Assembly: GCA_029168955.1 (NCBI GenBank)
Contig: JAPDOI010000038.1
Location: forward strand, 2,445,001 to 2,509,000
Source: Aplectana chamaeleonis
Taxonomy: Eukaryota > Nematoda > Chromadorea > Rhabditida > Cosmocercidae
DNA: 64,000 nucleotides
Reading direction: 5' to 3'
Positions 1-10,594 of the stretch are shown here, one piece after another. Positions within the stretch are counted from its first letter, which is position 1. Each line of letters opens with the position of its first letter. Both the position numbers and the translations under genes were made by a program. A model generated the notes under the pieces. It made no database searches. It saw nothing but the letters and a program-made list of their open reading frames with translations, and had not been told where the DNA came from.

Positions 1-99
1 GAAACCTTGGAACTCATAATCTGGCTGATTGGTTTCTGAGCTCTCTCCTAAACGGGAGGGGGGGAGGTGCGACCCAAGACTCATTTACAGAACAGAAGC

Positions 100-241
100 T
101 ATACTCTGTCCCAAACGAGTTGGCAAGCGGAGAGTCCAAAGAAGCAGAGCTCCCTCTGCGTCTCTGACATTTTTTGAATTACGCTAAGACAGATGCTGTG
201 TTGCGAATCTTCGCTTGCCGACTCCTTTGGGACAGAGTATA
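100..241. repeat. Small inverted-repeat element (MITE-like), 142 bp
   Basis: The ends are inverted copies of each other over about 34 bp (TATACTCTGTCCCAAA at the left; its complement, with few changes, ends at 241). TA flanks both sides, so a Tc1/mariner-type insertion is likely. No coding capacity. Confidence 0.7.
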
Positions 242-685
242 TCCTCCATTTCCCCACTACTCGCAGGGCGGAGCATCACTATCATAGGAGTGGTGCAGTT
301 TTGAGAATGATTTCATCATTTTCATAGTAGCTGTTTTCGAAGAACAGCCGCTTCGCATCTACGATAGTGATAATAAGACAGCGAGTAGCTCGGAAATGAA
401 GGATAAACTCTGGTGTAAGATGCTTGATACTGATATCAGTCGTTTTTGTTATGAAAATAGTACAGAAATGCTTCGATTGATAACTTTTCAGTCGGTGGTT
501 CATTTGATTCCTCTCTAGAATCCTGAATGCCACCCCCCGTCTGGCATAGTTCCGATTTTTTTACGTTCTGTTTTCTAACACTGATAATCTACTGCTGCAT
601 AAGAGAGTGAGTGATGGAGTGGTGTGGTACAAGTTTGCCCTCTGTCATTTTAATCACACCAATTTCCAACATACTGCTGACTCAA
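242..685. other. Unassigned stretch holding part of a dispersed repeat
   Basis: No gene seen. Bases 411-556 resemble 3683-3838 and more weakly 3053-3185: all carry a GCTTGATA-type segment and end in a TCCTGA(A/G)TGCC plus poly-C tract followed by GTCT. Short open frames here have no splice support. Confidence 0.5.
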
Positions 686-1557
686 AGGCAGCACACACGT
701 TCGTAAACGTGATTACGATAACTACTGAAATAGAATCGTATGGCCCAGTAAACAACGTGTGCGCATTTTGAAGCGTCAAAAACGACCCACAATGCCGCTA
801 CACGAGTAAGAACCTGACCCGCCCCTGTATCTGCCCCCCCTCTATATTTGCGTCCTCCTCCAAAACAGGGGTGCTGGGCCGTTTTCACCTATTGTCGATG
901 TATGTGAATCACTTCTTGTACATATTGTACCACCCACAAACGTCGCCGACGGTGAGAATGTCCCAGCTTCCCTGTTTTGGAGAAGGACGCAATTACAGGG
1001 GCGGGCAGATACAGGGGCGGGACCAACTTCTCACTCGTGTAGCGTCATTGTGGGTCGTTTTTGACGCTTCAAAATGCGTAGGCGGGCTCTATCCTAAGGA
1101 GGGGGGGGGCACTCAGGATTCAAGTCAAAAATGAAAGTGAACTCTACTCTCAACTTGACCCAACAGAAAATCTAGAACAAAAACATTTGCTATCACAATG
1201 GTACAAAATCTTGTGAAAGACTGTGGTATAGTGAAGTCGACCAAGAGTGTATCATTCACTTATCAATAAAGAGCGGTCGGCTGGAGATCAATGTGTATGA
1301 GTTCCATACCAGCACGCTCGATACCGATTGAGCGAGAGCGGTTGTGCTGCAACGAGTTTCATGTTCATTGATCTCCAATCGGCCGCTTCTCATTGATAAG
1401 TAAATGAGACACTCTTGGTGGACTCCACTATGTAATCTTTTCTTTTCTATGAGCGACCCCCCCTCCTGAGGATAGAGCCGGTAGGCGTTGTGCTGTGAGC
1501 CATACCGTTCTATTTCCATAGATATCTCAATCACGTTTACGAGCGTGTATGCTGCCT
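686..1557. mobile_element. TTAA-type non-autonomous element with a nested MITE
   Basis: Terminal inverted repeats of about 80 bp start AGGCAGCA at 686 and end TGCTGCCT at 1557. The flanks are TCAA and TTAG, which fit a decayed TTAA duplication. Inside, 757-880 and 955-1077 form a second inverted pair (arm contains GACCCACAATG and its complement), and a 202 bp TA-flanked MITE sits at 1229-1430. No transposase is encoded. Confidence 0.65.
1229..1430 (-). repeat. 202 bp TA-flanked MITE, copy 1
   Basis: Terminal inverted repeats of about 65 bp begin TAGTG(A/G)AGTC. TA precedes the left end and TG follows the right end (one decayed base). It has the same length as the copy at 3985-4186 but the opposite orientation. 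Confidence 0.8.
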
Positions 1558-2369
1558 TTAGCCGCTGAACTCTGTAGTTGTATTCACCATCAACCCGCCG
1601 GGATGTTTGGAGAAGTTCCAGCGTGTATTGTTATGTGCCGATTGAATTTTATAGGATATCAATAGTCACATATGAAAGACGCCAGATGTCTAATACCGTG
1701 GCATGACATCTGATTTCTCATTTTTCTATTGAAATTCCGCGGCATTTGTCGCTACCACAGAATCATGTATAAGGTATTAATGGAGAACAAGGTAATCTTA
1801 ACGGGAAAAGGCGGTTGTGCGGTTGCATGTTTCCACAAAGCATACTGTAGGTTACGCCATAATCGACGGCAAATTTATGTTTTCCTGGGTACTGAAAAAA
1901 ATCGAAAACGTTAAGAAACGGTAAGTTTCTCCCTACCACGCATTATCAATACACCTAAAGCCATTATCATAGATACACGCAGGAATAACAAGAAAAATTA
2001 ACAATTACAAAAAAATAGCAATAACAGAGACAAATACATCTTTCGTGCTAATCCGGTATGTATCCATGATAAAGTCATGATAATGTTTGTGTGCGTGGGG
2101 GAAGGAACCTATCGTTTTTCAATGTTTCCGATGGCGTTTTTGCAGAATACAGGAGAAATTCGCAACTTTGTCGTCGATTATGGAGCAACCTACAGTATGC
2201 CTAGTGAAAATACGCAATCGCACAATCGCGTTTTTCCGTTGCCGTGGACTGTAACACCCCTACCCCGACTTTTGGAGAGGTCATCTAGTGGAGTTATTCG
2301 GAGGATCTACTGCTATCAGCTGTAGATGAACGGAATTCTCCTGTAGATGGCCGAAACCTAAAATTTCTT
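1558..2369. other. No gene or repeat recognised
   Basis: Only short open frames are present (for example 1729-1914 and 2077-2325), with no domain, signal peptide or splice pattern that I can support. Confidence 0.4.
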
Positions 2370-2479
2370 ATTAGGTATACCAGCACTGCAGTTGAACAGA
2401 ACTCGATTTCGGAGGGAATTTCAAATTCCGGTGTAGACGGTAACCTGACCTGTTTATACAGGGATACACTTTTTCCGGG

Positions 2480-2745
2480 TTCACACAGGGGACCCCGGGG
2501 ACATGCCATTGGGGTAATCCCCTTTGGGGTCCCCGCAGGGGGGGGGGTGACCCCACCGCCACGGTCCGCCGTGGAGTGCACCCCACCGTGGGGCGGTGGC
2601 CCCACAGTTGGGTACCACCCACTTCCCCCCCCCCCCCGAGCCGTGGGAAGCCCCTCCCCTTGGCGACAAAAATTATCCTCCGGTATCCGGTGGATCTTCT
2701 GGTGAGTGACTCGAGCCCACCTCCGAAGAGCCGACTGAGGCACAC
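2480..2745 (-). repeat. GC-rich hairpin-bearing dispersed repeat, copy 1
   Basis: Read on the minus strand, it aligns with 8316-8560: CAGTCGGCTCTTCGGA, then GATCCACCGGATACCGG, then ATAATTTTTGTCGCC, then a run of CCCCAC/GTGGGG hairpins. Overlapping open frames in this segment arise from its GC-rich composition and are not credible genes. Confidence 0.6.
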
Positions 2746-2760
2746 TGTGAGATGAGAAGC

Positions 2761-3915
2761 CTTTTACACCAGCAACATTGTCAATACCTTTGTCTAAACA
2801 TGTTAGTGGTCTTGACGAATGTCTGGCGTCATATATGTTGTTTGTAGGTGTTGATTGCGTTCAGTACATTCGAAATGACGTTATAACTGTTCGCGTCGCG
2901 GCTGCAGAGCGGCGATTACTCCAGTAGTTCACTTCATCATCGTCATTCGTTCGTCGGCAGTACATTATACCTCCTGTAGTTCCTCCACGGCATCAATTTC
3001 TCCCGTAGGTCTCCTCTCACAGTACTGGAGTGAATAGGGAAGCACTCCAGATTTGTTGATAGAAATGAACAAAAATGATTCGCTTGATACGGCTATCAAT
3101 CAGTGTTCGAAATTAGTCAATTTAGTCTTGTATTCTGAGTGCCACCCCCCCCCCCCCCCCCCCCCTAGGGCGGGATGTATGTACTTGGCTGAACAGCTCC
3201 GACGGGTTTTGGTCAGCGCTCCGAGTCCCAGATCGCCTGAGTTTTCATGAAGTTGTTGGGACAACAAGGGCTTATAAGGGTATCACTGATTTAATATCGA
3301 AAGAATTTCTTTCATTTTTTTCATGATTAGATCTTTAGCGCGCGCCATCAAATTTTCGAGGAACTTTTCAGAAATCTTCACTTACGCTTCTTCTTTGTTC
3401 CCCGCTGAGAGGTTTCCGGCGATGGCGCCTTACTTTTCGGATCCTGTTAAATGGGAGATTACAAATTCTGTGAGTTCAATATGTAAATGCACACACATTC
3501 TGAGAATATTCTATGAGCAAGAATCTTCAGTGTATGTGGCTTGTTGATCGAATGCACACAAAGGGAGGAGCCTCGGGCCCATTTCAGCCGACTGAATTCG
3601 CGCGGAGGAAAGCCGCTGCTGGCTCTATTCTAGACGGAGGGGGGCTGGGCCAAGCAAGATCTTCTCATAGAAATGAACAAAAAACAGGATAAAAAATGCT
3701 TGATATTGCTGTCAACAAGCATCATCGTTGCTTATAAAATTCCATAGAAATACTTCGATTGGTAGCGTTACCGATCGGTGGATAACTTGATTTCTGACCC
3801 GAATCCTGAGTGCCCCCCCCCCGTCTAGGATAGTGGCCCGCTGCTTTAACTTTGCTGGTGTGCCGCGTGCGGTGCATTCAGCCAGCCTAACTGTGTTTGG
3901 CTCTCCTAACTTTAA
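2761..3915. other. Unassigned, with poly-C repeat fragments
   Basis: Bases 3053-3185 and 3683-3838 are copies of the poly-C repeat also seen at 411-556. The first contains a run of about 20 C. No gene recognised. Confidence 0.45.
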
Positions 3916-4591
3916 GGCACAGTCCGAGCTCAGGGAAGAAATCTGTGATTCCCACATATTGGTGAAGTGGGCCCACCCAATATATAGTGGAGTCCACCAA
4001 GAGTGTCTCATTTACTTATCAATGAGAAGCGGTCGATTGGAGATCAATGAACATGAAACTCGTTGTAGCACAACCGCTCTCGCTCAATCGGTATCGAGTG
4101 TGCTGGTATGGGATTCATGCACATTGATCCCCAGCCGACCGCTTCTTATTGATAAGTAAATGAGACACTCTTGATGGGCTCCACTATAACATCTGCCCAG
4201 TGCGAGCTCTCAATTCCTGCGAATAAGCGAGATATAGGTGAAGCCACCCTGGGGCACCCACATCAGGAAGCCATTTGGCACGCCCCTTTGACGATCTTTC
4301 GAGCTCAACATTGGCAAGATGAGCGATGGATTCCAATCACTAGCCCTGTTTTTCCTTTCATTCTCAGGCTCTATCTTTATTCAGGTCAGCTCGCATACAT
4401 TGGTTGCAAATGGCGGAAGTTACAAGTCTCGGACAACTCGTCCACCACGCTTCCCCAGCTCAATGCTTGAGGGACAATTCCGTTCGCAGGGGGTTCTTGT
4501 ACGATTACAGAGACATCATTGGAATCAGTGTGGGACCGTCTTGAAGACGGGCAGAAAAACTGAAATACGATTGTGAGGTTGGACTGGACCT
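3916..4591. mobile_element. TTAA-type element, AGGCACAGTCC family, copy 1, with nested MITE
   Basis: The left end TTAA-GGCACAGTCC and right end GGACTGGACCT-TTAA are inverted. The body aligns with 53532-54017 across its length, except for the 202 bp insertion at 3985-4186. The TTAA at 4592-4595 is shared with the next element. It contains the AACTCGTCCACC core module near 4437-4448. Confidence 0.75.
3985..4186 (+). repeat. 202 bp TA-flanked MITE, copy 2
   Basis: Ends TAGTGGAGTCCACC and its complement, with TA at 3983-3984 and 4187-4188. The paralogous repeat at 53532-54017 has a single TA (53600-53601) at the same place, so it is an empty site that defines this insertion exactly. Confidence 0.9.
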
Positions 4592-4595
4592 TTAA

Positions 4596-5075
4596 AGGCA
4601 GTGTTCGCGATAAAATGAATGGGCGTGCTGGCTGTTCATTGTTTTTGATTATGAATGATGATAAGAAATTGTTAAGCTCTTCCATTGGCTAGAACAAGCT
4701 ACAATATCCTGTATCATGATCAGATGTAGGAGGTAATGAGCAGCCAACACGCCTATTCATGAATAATGTTATGCAGCCCACCCCCCCCCCCATTCGGCTC
4801 TCGTAAACAAAATTGATGATACCGAACTGATAAAGGGTAGGGTATAAAAGAAGTGGAGAGCGGTGTGTCTTGATTCATGCACCGTTCTTCTCCAGGGGTC
4901 AGCAGTTGAGGCTCTGCGCGGACTATAATATAGGAAAACAGCACCACCGGTGCTCAAGATATAACAAAATTAGGGTGAAAACTTAGAAAAAATTAGAGCC
5001 AACTCGAGGGAGCCGATTGGGGGGGGGTGGGCTGGATAAGAGCACCCCCTATTCATTTTATCGTGAACACTGCCT
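4596..5075. mobile_element. TTAA-type element, AGGCAGTGTTC family
   Basis: Near-perfect 25 bp terminal inverted repeats (AGGCAGTGTTCGCGATAAAA at the left). TTAA is at the left (4592-4595) and a decayed flank at the right. It holds an internal inverted pair with C tracts (4771-4806 against 4983-5034). No coding capacity. Confidence 0.75.
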
Positions 5076-5076
5076 T

Positions 5077-5698
5077 CTCAGAACGTCGGAGGGCCGCGTC
5101 CCCGTACCCACCACTCTGCGAGGCGGGGCCCCCCTCCGCGCCTGACGCCCAACAGGTCCCCGCCCCAGCCCCATGACTCATAATGGGCGCGAAGCCCGGA
5201 CATTCAAGCGAAAGGGCGCGGGGCCGGGGCAGAACATTTCCGCGGTGTCATCGCTTAAGTGATTGATTCCTTGTATAACGATCTGCGGGAACCATCCCTC
5301 CCACACCCTGGGCGGGTGCTCTACCTTTCTCCAAAATTTTCGAAACCCCATGATGGGTGTCCCAATCAAGTCTATTCGATAGACTGGGGAACTTACCTTA
5401 CTGCCACCGCGCGAAGTACGCGATGATGTAAGTACTTACGCGAGGCTGCCTGCAGTGAACTTATCATAAAATTGTGCTCCGTATGTGGCACGGGTTTGAT
5501 TCTAGCGTTCAACGTGTAATACGATTTGCCTGAGCGAACATGTTTTACTCTGTTTCGAATTTTCCCTGCAGGACCGAGCTAACGAAATTTGGTGGCGCCC
5601 CCGCCTCGCGCCTAATGATTCTCCGCTCGCAAAACATGGCCCCCGCCGCTCGCCCTTGGTCGGAAATTCCCGGGCACACGGCCCTCCGACGTTCTGAG
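5077..5698. repeat. GC-rich inverted-repeat element, 622 bp
   Basis: Begins CTCAGAACGTCGGAGGGCCG and ends with its complement at 5698. It starts one base after the previous element ends, so one probably landed at the edge of the other. Overlapping open frames on both strands (5540-5874) follow from the composition. Confidence 0.65.
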
Positions 5699-6154
5699 TT
5701 TAAGTTTGTTCCAAACACAAGACCGCCCTTACGTCCCGTTTGTCTCCGCTTTCCAGCCGATCTTCTCAGACGACACAGAGTAATTTCAGGATTCCGTGGT
5801 GCGATCGCGAAGTGATCATGGGGTCGCGTTTGGTCACACCCATTTTTCCGCGCCGCGACGATCCCCAAGTTCACGTTCGCAGAACCCCGGGTTTTTCCTC
5901 CCTTCCAAAATCAGGAGTCATTGCGGCGCGGGTGGCGTGATCTAATGCGATGGCATCCCCCCCCGTTCGCGATAGAGCCGATTCCGTTTCTTCCTAGGCT
6001 ACGTCTAGTCTATGCTGTTTAGTAGGAAATTCTCAAAACCCGTGACGGACTCTTAACTCACCACAACTTGCTCTCCAGATAGATTCTTTTTCTCCTTCTG
6101 AATTGAAAGAACAATGACTCACTAGAGCACTACACAAATATAGCCATGAACCTA
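5699..6154. other. No feature recognised
   Basis: Likely flank or intron of the candidate exon that follows. A C tract beside GTTCGCGATAG at about 5957 resembles one at about 22446. Confidence 0.35.
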
Positions 6155-6440
6155 TCGTACCTTTTTCCTTTCCGAAGTGTCACCCTTGTCCTTCTCCTTC
6201 TTCTTACGCCTTTCAGATGTATCTGCTCCCTTTTCCTCTTCCTCCTTCTTCTTTCTCCTCCGTCTTTCGGAAGTCTCCGGTCCCTTTTCTTTGTCGTCCT
6301 TCTTATCATCCTTTTTATCCTTTTCGTCTTTCTTATCGTCCTTGCTTTCTTGCTTCTTTCTTTTGCGTCTTTCAGAAGTCTCACTCTTTTTCCTTCGTCT
6401 TTCTGAGGTTTCGAGTGCGTCCTTCTTCTCCCTTCTTTCA
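6155..6440 (-). CDS. Candidate exon: highly charged protein with repeated (E/D)TSERR motif
   Basis: On the minus strand a strong acceptor (GGTTTTTCAG, ending near 6441) opens a frame of about 95 codons rich in Lys, Arg, Glu and Asp. The peptide repeats one phrase five times: LETSERRRKK, SETSERRKRKK, PETSERRRKKK, ADTSERRKKK and GDTSERKK. Between them is a KDDKKDEKDKKDDKKDDK tract, probably disordered or coiled coil. The frame ends VR-stop, or may splice out at AAG-GTACGA. The purine bias leaves other frames open too, but only this one has the periodic phrase and an acceptor at its start. It lacks its own ATG, so upstream exons are needed. I do not recognise the family. A charged tail of a nuclear or cytoskeletal protein is possible; simple purine-rich sequence is the alternative. 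Confidence 0.45.
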
Positions 6441-6589
6441 CGCTGAAAAACCAGTCATTTACTAATTGAATTGAATTCAGTTTTGCATCAGAAGTTTGAT
6501 GAGCACTGTTCTTCTACAGGTCAGAGAGGGTGATTTTCAGAGCTCAGGGGGGGTTCAGGTTCAAGGCATATTTTGCTTTTAAAACCGCT

Positions 6590-6870
6590 GGGCCGGAGGG
6601 AGACTCGTGCAGACTCTCCGACACTCGTTCGGAAGTCGCCTCGTAACATCGAGACAATCAGTCTCAAATCAAGCTCACCTCATCGTGGTGAAATTGCCCC
6701 TCTACAGGGCGAAAATGTGGAGCGTGACACTTTGAAGTCGCCTCACATTTTCTCCTGTTAGGGCAACAATTTTCATCACACTGAAGCGAGCTCGATTCGA
6801 GACCAATTGCTTCGATGTTACCAGGCAGCTCCCAAACAAGTTTCAGAAGTGGCAGCCTCAATGCTACAAG
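6590..6870. repeat. Inverted-repeat element, about 280 bp
   Basis: The left arm (with CGTAACATCGAGACAATC and GGCGAAAATGTGGAG) is matched in reverse by the right arm (TTGCTTCGATGTTACCAG). The arms have diverged by roughly a fifth. The minus frame over 6664-6945 is a by-product. Confidence 0.55.
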
Positions 6871-7308
6871 CTCATAGCATGCCGACGAATTCCAGACGAT
6901 TACTCCAGAAAGGAACATTATATGGACCAGTTCCGATGATTTCAAGTGTACTTGGAGTGTACCTTGGATTGAGTCTCAGCTGAAGGCTCGACAGCTAGCA
7001 TGGTTGCATGTGCGTGTGGCAATGAACGTGTACTCGGTGAGGTCAAAGTGTGGCTCCGATATCAGCTGTTTTGAAGTGATTTCAGAATCAGTGGTCTACA
7101 TTCAGGTGAGTCATTTTTACAGTATCCCGATAGCCGAGAGTGATGATCGCATTGTAGCAATTGTGGTGCGCGCTAAGCGCGCACCAGATTTGGCTTTAAC
7201 TCGCCCACGCGCAACTCTGCGATTACGAAACCGGCGTTTGGAGTGACTGTTTTTCTCCATTGGAAAGAGCGTAAAAAGTTGGGGCATACACGTAGAGATG
7301 GTTTAGAA
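6871..7308. other. No feature recognised
   Basis: Mixed-composition sequence with short open frames only. A short palindrome GTGCGCGCTAAGCGCGCAC lies near 7167-7185. Confidence 0.35.
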
Positions 7309-7715
7309 TGGTTTCTTGGCGCTCGAGAAAAATGGCGAAAATCACGTGATTTTGGTGGAAAAACTGTTAATCGCCTTTTTTTTTCAGGCGGCGTTCATGA
7401 TCTTGTTGCAGTACTTAAAATTGAGCTAGGAAGCTAATTTTTTGGCAGGAGGCTAGAAATGGATGCAGCTAGCTCCTATTCAATTTTGGAGTTGGAAACT
7501 CAATTTTAGGGGAACCTCAAAATTGAGGGCCAAGACGGGTAAAAACATGTGAACATGTTATTGTAAACCATCCGACGCTCACTGAAATTTGAAAATGAAC
7601 TGATGAAAAACAGCACATCTATTGATAGGTCTCCGCCCAAGACTGTTCTCTCTTTGAAATGGTTGGCGTAAATAGGACTTGAGGAGTGCGCAGTACGCCG
7701 CAGAAAAAGACGATT
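7309..7715 (+). repeat. Direct repeat, left copy
   Basis: Aligns along its length with 8570-8960 (shared landmarks TTGGCGCTCGAGAAAAATGG, ATGGATGCAGCTAGCTCC and AACATGTTATTGTAAAC). In the right copy the shared part runs directly into the 42 bp minisatellite. This copy stops after less than one unit, at GAGTGCGCAGTACGCCGCAG. Confidence 0.75.
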
Positions 7716-7841
7716 ATAATTTGCCACCGGCACAAAATTCTCACTCAGGAATTGTCCTATTAAAGTTGCGCTCTGGCCTATTGAGGCAAGTTAAAACCTG
7801 TTTTACGTGTACTATGTCAAGACGCGTATGAATATAGACAT

Positions 7842-8270
7842 GTTTAGACACTCGCAGCTAACCCTCACGGCGGCTGCGGGGCATAACTCGTCCACACGCG
7901 CGCGCTACCCGTGGATTTCCGACAGGAATTGAAACCTACGGGTGTGCAAAACCCTTGTATGATGTGCTTACCTTCACAGCTACAAAGCCGACACTGGTCT
8001 CGCTTTGTGTTGCTTTGCAGCGTTGTGAAGAGAGCGAGGTGGACGAGTTATCCGCCACCCCGACAAGGCAAGAAGCGAACAACTCTCTCCCTTGAAACGC
8101 AATGAAACCGATTTTCTTCAGACAAAGATCAAGTGAGGCTCCTGTTCTCCTGAATGTGAGCTATTCCCGATAGTAAAACACGAATTTGTGGGAAAATAGG
8201 GACAGCATGCGGTGATTTGACGAGCTAACTCCCGCAGCCGCCGTGAGGGTTAGCTTCGAGTTGTTTAGAC
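7842..8270. repeat. Inverted-repeat element between the direct repeats
   Basis: The ends are inverted: GTTTAGACACTCGCAGCTAA with CCTCACGGCGGCTGCGGG at the left, and CCCGCAGCCGCCGTGAGG with GTTTAGAC at the right. It contains two opposed copies of the ACTCGTCCAC core at 7888-7897 and 8038-8048. Confidence 0.65.
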
Positions 8271-8315
8271 AAAGGTATTAACAATGTTGCTGTTATGAAA
8301 AGCTCCTCATCTCAC

Positions 8316-8560
8316 CGTGTGCCTCAGTCGGCTCTTCGGAGCCGGAGCTGGAAGGTGGGCTCGAGTCACTCACCGGAAGATCCACCGGATACCGGAGGAT
8401 AATTTTTGTCGCCGAAGGGATATCCCCACGGCTCGAGGGGGAAGGTGGTACCCAAGTATGGGCCCATCTCCCCACGGTTTGCAGTGGGGTGGACCCCACT
8501 GCGAACAGTGGTGGTTGGGTCACCCCCACCTCCCGTTAGGATCACAACAGGGATGATCCT
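8316..8560 (+). repeat. GC-rich hairpin-bearing dispersed repeat, copy 2
   Basis: Hairpin CGGCTCTTCGGAGCCG at about 8329-8344, then GATCCACCGGATACCGG, ATAATTTTTGTCGCC, and paired CCCCAC/GTGGGG blocks. Matches copies at 2480-2745, 28060-28265 and 52680-52900. Function unknown; the shared hairpin suggests an RNA-level or replication role. Confidence 0.6.
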
Positions 8561-8569
8561 TGTCGGATG

Positions 8570-8960
8570 GTTTCTTGGCGCTCGAGAAAAATGGCGAAAA
8601 TCACGTGATTTTGGTCGAAAAACTGTTAATCTCCTTTTTCAGACGGCATTCACGATCTTGTTGCAACAATTAAATTTTAGCTAGGAAGTAAATTTTTTGG
8701 CAAGAGGCTGAAAATGGATGCAGCTAGCTCCTATTCAATGTTGGAGCTGAAAGCTCAATTTTAGCGGAAACTCAAAATTGAGGGTCAAGACGGGTAAAAA
8801 CATGTAAACATGTTATTGTAAACTATCCGACGCTCACTGAACTTTAAAAATGAACTAATGAAAATCAACACGGCTAATGATAGGCTTCCGCCCAGGATTG
8901 TTTCCTCTTTGAGACGGTTGGTGTGAATAGGATTTGAGGAGTGTGCAGGGCGCAGCAGAA
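8570..8960 (+). repeat. Direct repeat, right copy
   Basis: Second copy of 7309-7715. It continues without a break into the minisatellite, so the array was probably part of the repeated unit. Confidence 0.75.
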
Positions 8961-9525
8961 AGTGCGCGGGCCCCCAGTGGGAATGCGCAGGATGCCTTAC
9001 TAAGTGTGCGGGACCTTAGTGGGAGTGCGCAGGACGCTGAGGGAACGTACGGCACCCAGTGCGAGTGCGCAGGATGCCGTAGAAAGTGTGCGGGTCCCCA
9101 GTGGAAGCGCGCAAAACGCCGCAGAAAGTGTGCGGGCCCCTAGAGGGAGTGCTCAGGACGCCGTTAAAAGCTTGATGAACCTCGGTGGGAATGCGCAGGA
9201 CGCCGTAGAAAGTGTGCGGGCCCCAGTGGGAGTGCGCAAGACGCTGTAAAAATGTACGGGACCACAGTGGGAATGCGCACGATGCCTTACAAAGTGTGCG
9301 AGACCCAAGTGGAAGTGCGCAGGACGCCGTAGAAAGTGTGTGGGTCCCAAATGAGAGTTAGCCAAACGCCGCAGAAAATGTGCGGCCCAACAGTGGTAGT
9401 GCACAGGACGCCAGAGAAAGTGTGCGGGACCCCAGTGGGAAAGCGCATACGCCGCAAAAAGTGTACGGGACCCCAACGGAAGTGCGCATGATGCCGTAAA
9501 ACGTGTACGGGACTTCAGTAGCAAA
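8935..9525 (+). repeat. 42 bp minisatellite, array 1 (about 14 units)
   Basis: Tandem units of 42 bp with consensus parts GTGTGCGGGACCCCAGTGGG then AGTGCGCAGGACGCCGTAGA. Units differ by several bases. Because 42 is a multiple of 3, several frames stay open as a 14-residue repeat. There is no sign that they are translated. Confidence 0.85.
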
Positions 9526-9907
9526 GAAAGGGTCGTTTTTTATGTCTGCGGGTCACAATTTTTAGGAGTTATAGTCGTCCGACCACACCGATCGGTAATG
9601 ATTCAATTATTTACCGTAGACAAAAGCTTTCATAAAAGGTTTTGTCTCTTCAGAATGGGAATCGCTAAGCAAAAATAAGGTCAGAAAGGGAACCTTTGGG
9701 AAAAATATATGAAATTTCCAAAAGTTCAGCTTCCTGGCAAAAGTAATGATTTGACAATGTTATAACTACAAGAAATATAGAAGTTGACAAAATAAAATAA
9801 AAAAAAACTCGTAATATTCCACGTTCGACTTTCAATAAATCTCGGCATGATATGGTATTGTAGTAGCACTTGATTGAGCAATTGTCCGAGATGATACAGT
9901 TTTATTC

Positions 9908-9943
9908 GGCTAACGTTTCGGCGTTTTCGCCTTCGTCGGAGCC
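9908..9943 (-). ncRNA. Hammerhead-ribozyme-like motif, PLE left arm
   Basis: Minus strand: stem I strands GGCU and AGCC pair fully; the core reads CCGACGA (consensus CUGANGA, so U4 is C); stem II is GGCG-AAAA-CGCC; then GAAAC, then GUU as the cleavage-type triplet. Stem III is only AC/GU, which would need a dimer, as proposed for PLE hammerheads. One extra A lies between core and stem II. Activity is doubtful. Confidence 0.55.
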
Positions 9944-10594
9944 TGGAATGCGAAAAACACATAAGGATTTAGCCGACCAAGCACTATTTCACAGCAAATA
10001 GAGAAAGTTTTCAAGAAAATAGGCGAAACACAACGTCTTAAGGCATTTTTAGGGGTACTAACCTTCAGAAAACAGACCAAGGCCTGCCAGACACCCTCAG
10101 TTGAACTCAGATGGCGGGTGAATGAGCGGGACCACATCAGACCACCCACCTCGTTAGCCTTCAGAGGCCGATCGACCCATTGGCAAATCAAGACCTACAA
10201 AGGTCAACGAAGGGCTAGTTCTTGAGTGATCGCCACACATTCGTCCTTTCTGTTAATTTGCGGATTTCTGGAGTTTATCCAGAAGGCCTCCAGAGTCCTG
10301 CGAGCAGCGATATCTGGTTCCGTGCGAGATCGTGACACCTACATCGAAACGGCTGTTTTCATGCACGCGCACCCGGTGTTCCCCCAATGGGTAAAAACCT
10401 TGGAGTTCCTAAGGCCATCCAAGTGCTCTTTGATCCTTACATAAAGAGATGCCTGCTGGTTTCTCCACATGCTCCTCCTGCACATCTGACAGGTTATCAG
10501 ATAGACCACTGTGCTTATACTATCGCCTTCTTTTCCATATGGGCAACTTACGCAAGATGCCGTAGTGCAAGCGCGGTCTTATAACCGCTTATAT

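Noticed and set aside
2294..2745. 149-codon and 124-codon overlapping frames on the minus strand
   Set aside because: Both fall in the GC-rich hairpin repeat, whose other copies do not preserve either frame.
5540..5874. Overlapping 91- and 109-codon frames on opposite strands
   Set aside because: They sit across the end of a GC-rich inverted-repeat element. Frames are open on both strands because of composition.
8935..9525. Long open frames through the minisatellite as a repeat protein
   Set aside because: The unit is 42 bp, so open frames are expected in several phases. No start with signal or splice support, and units vary without sparing codon third positions in any one frame.
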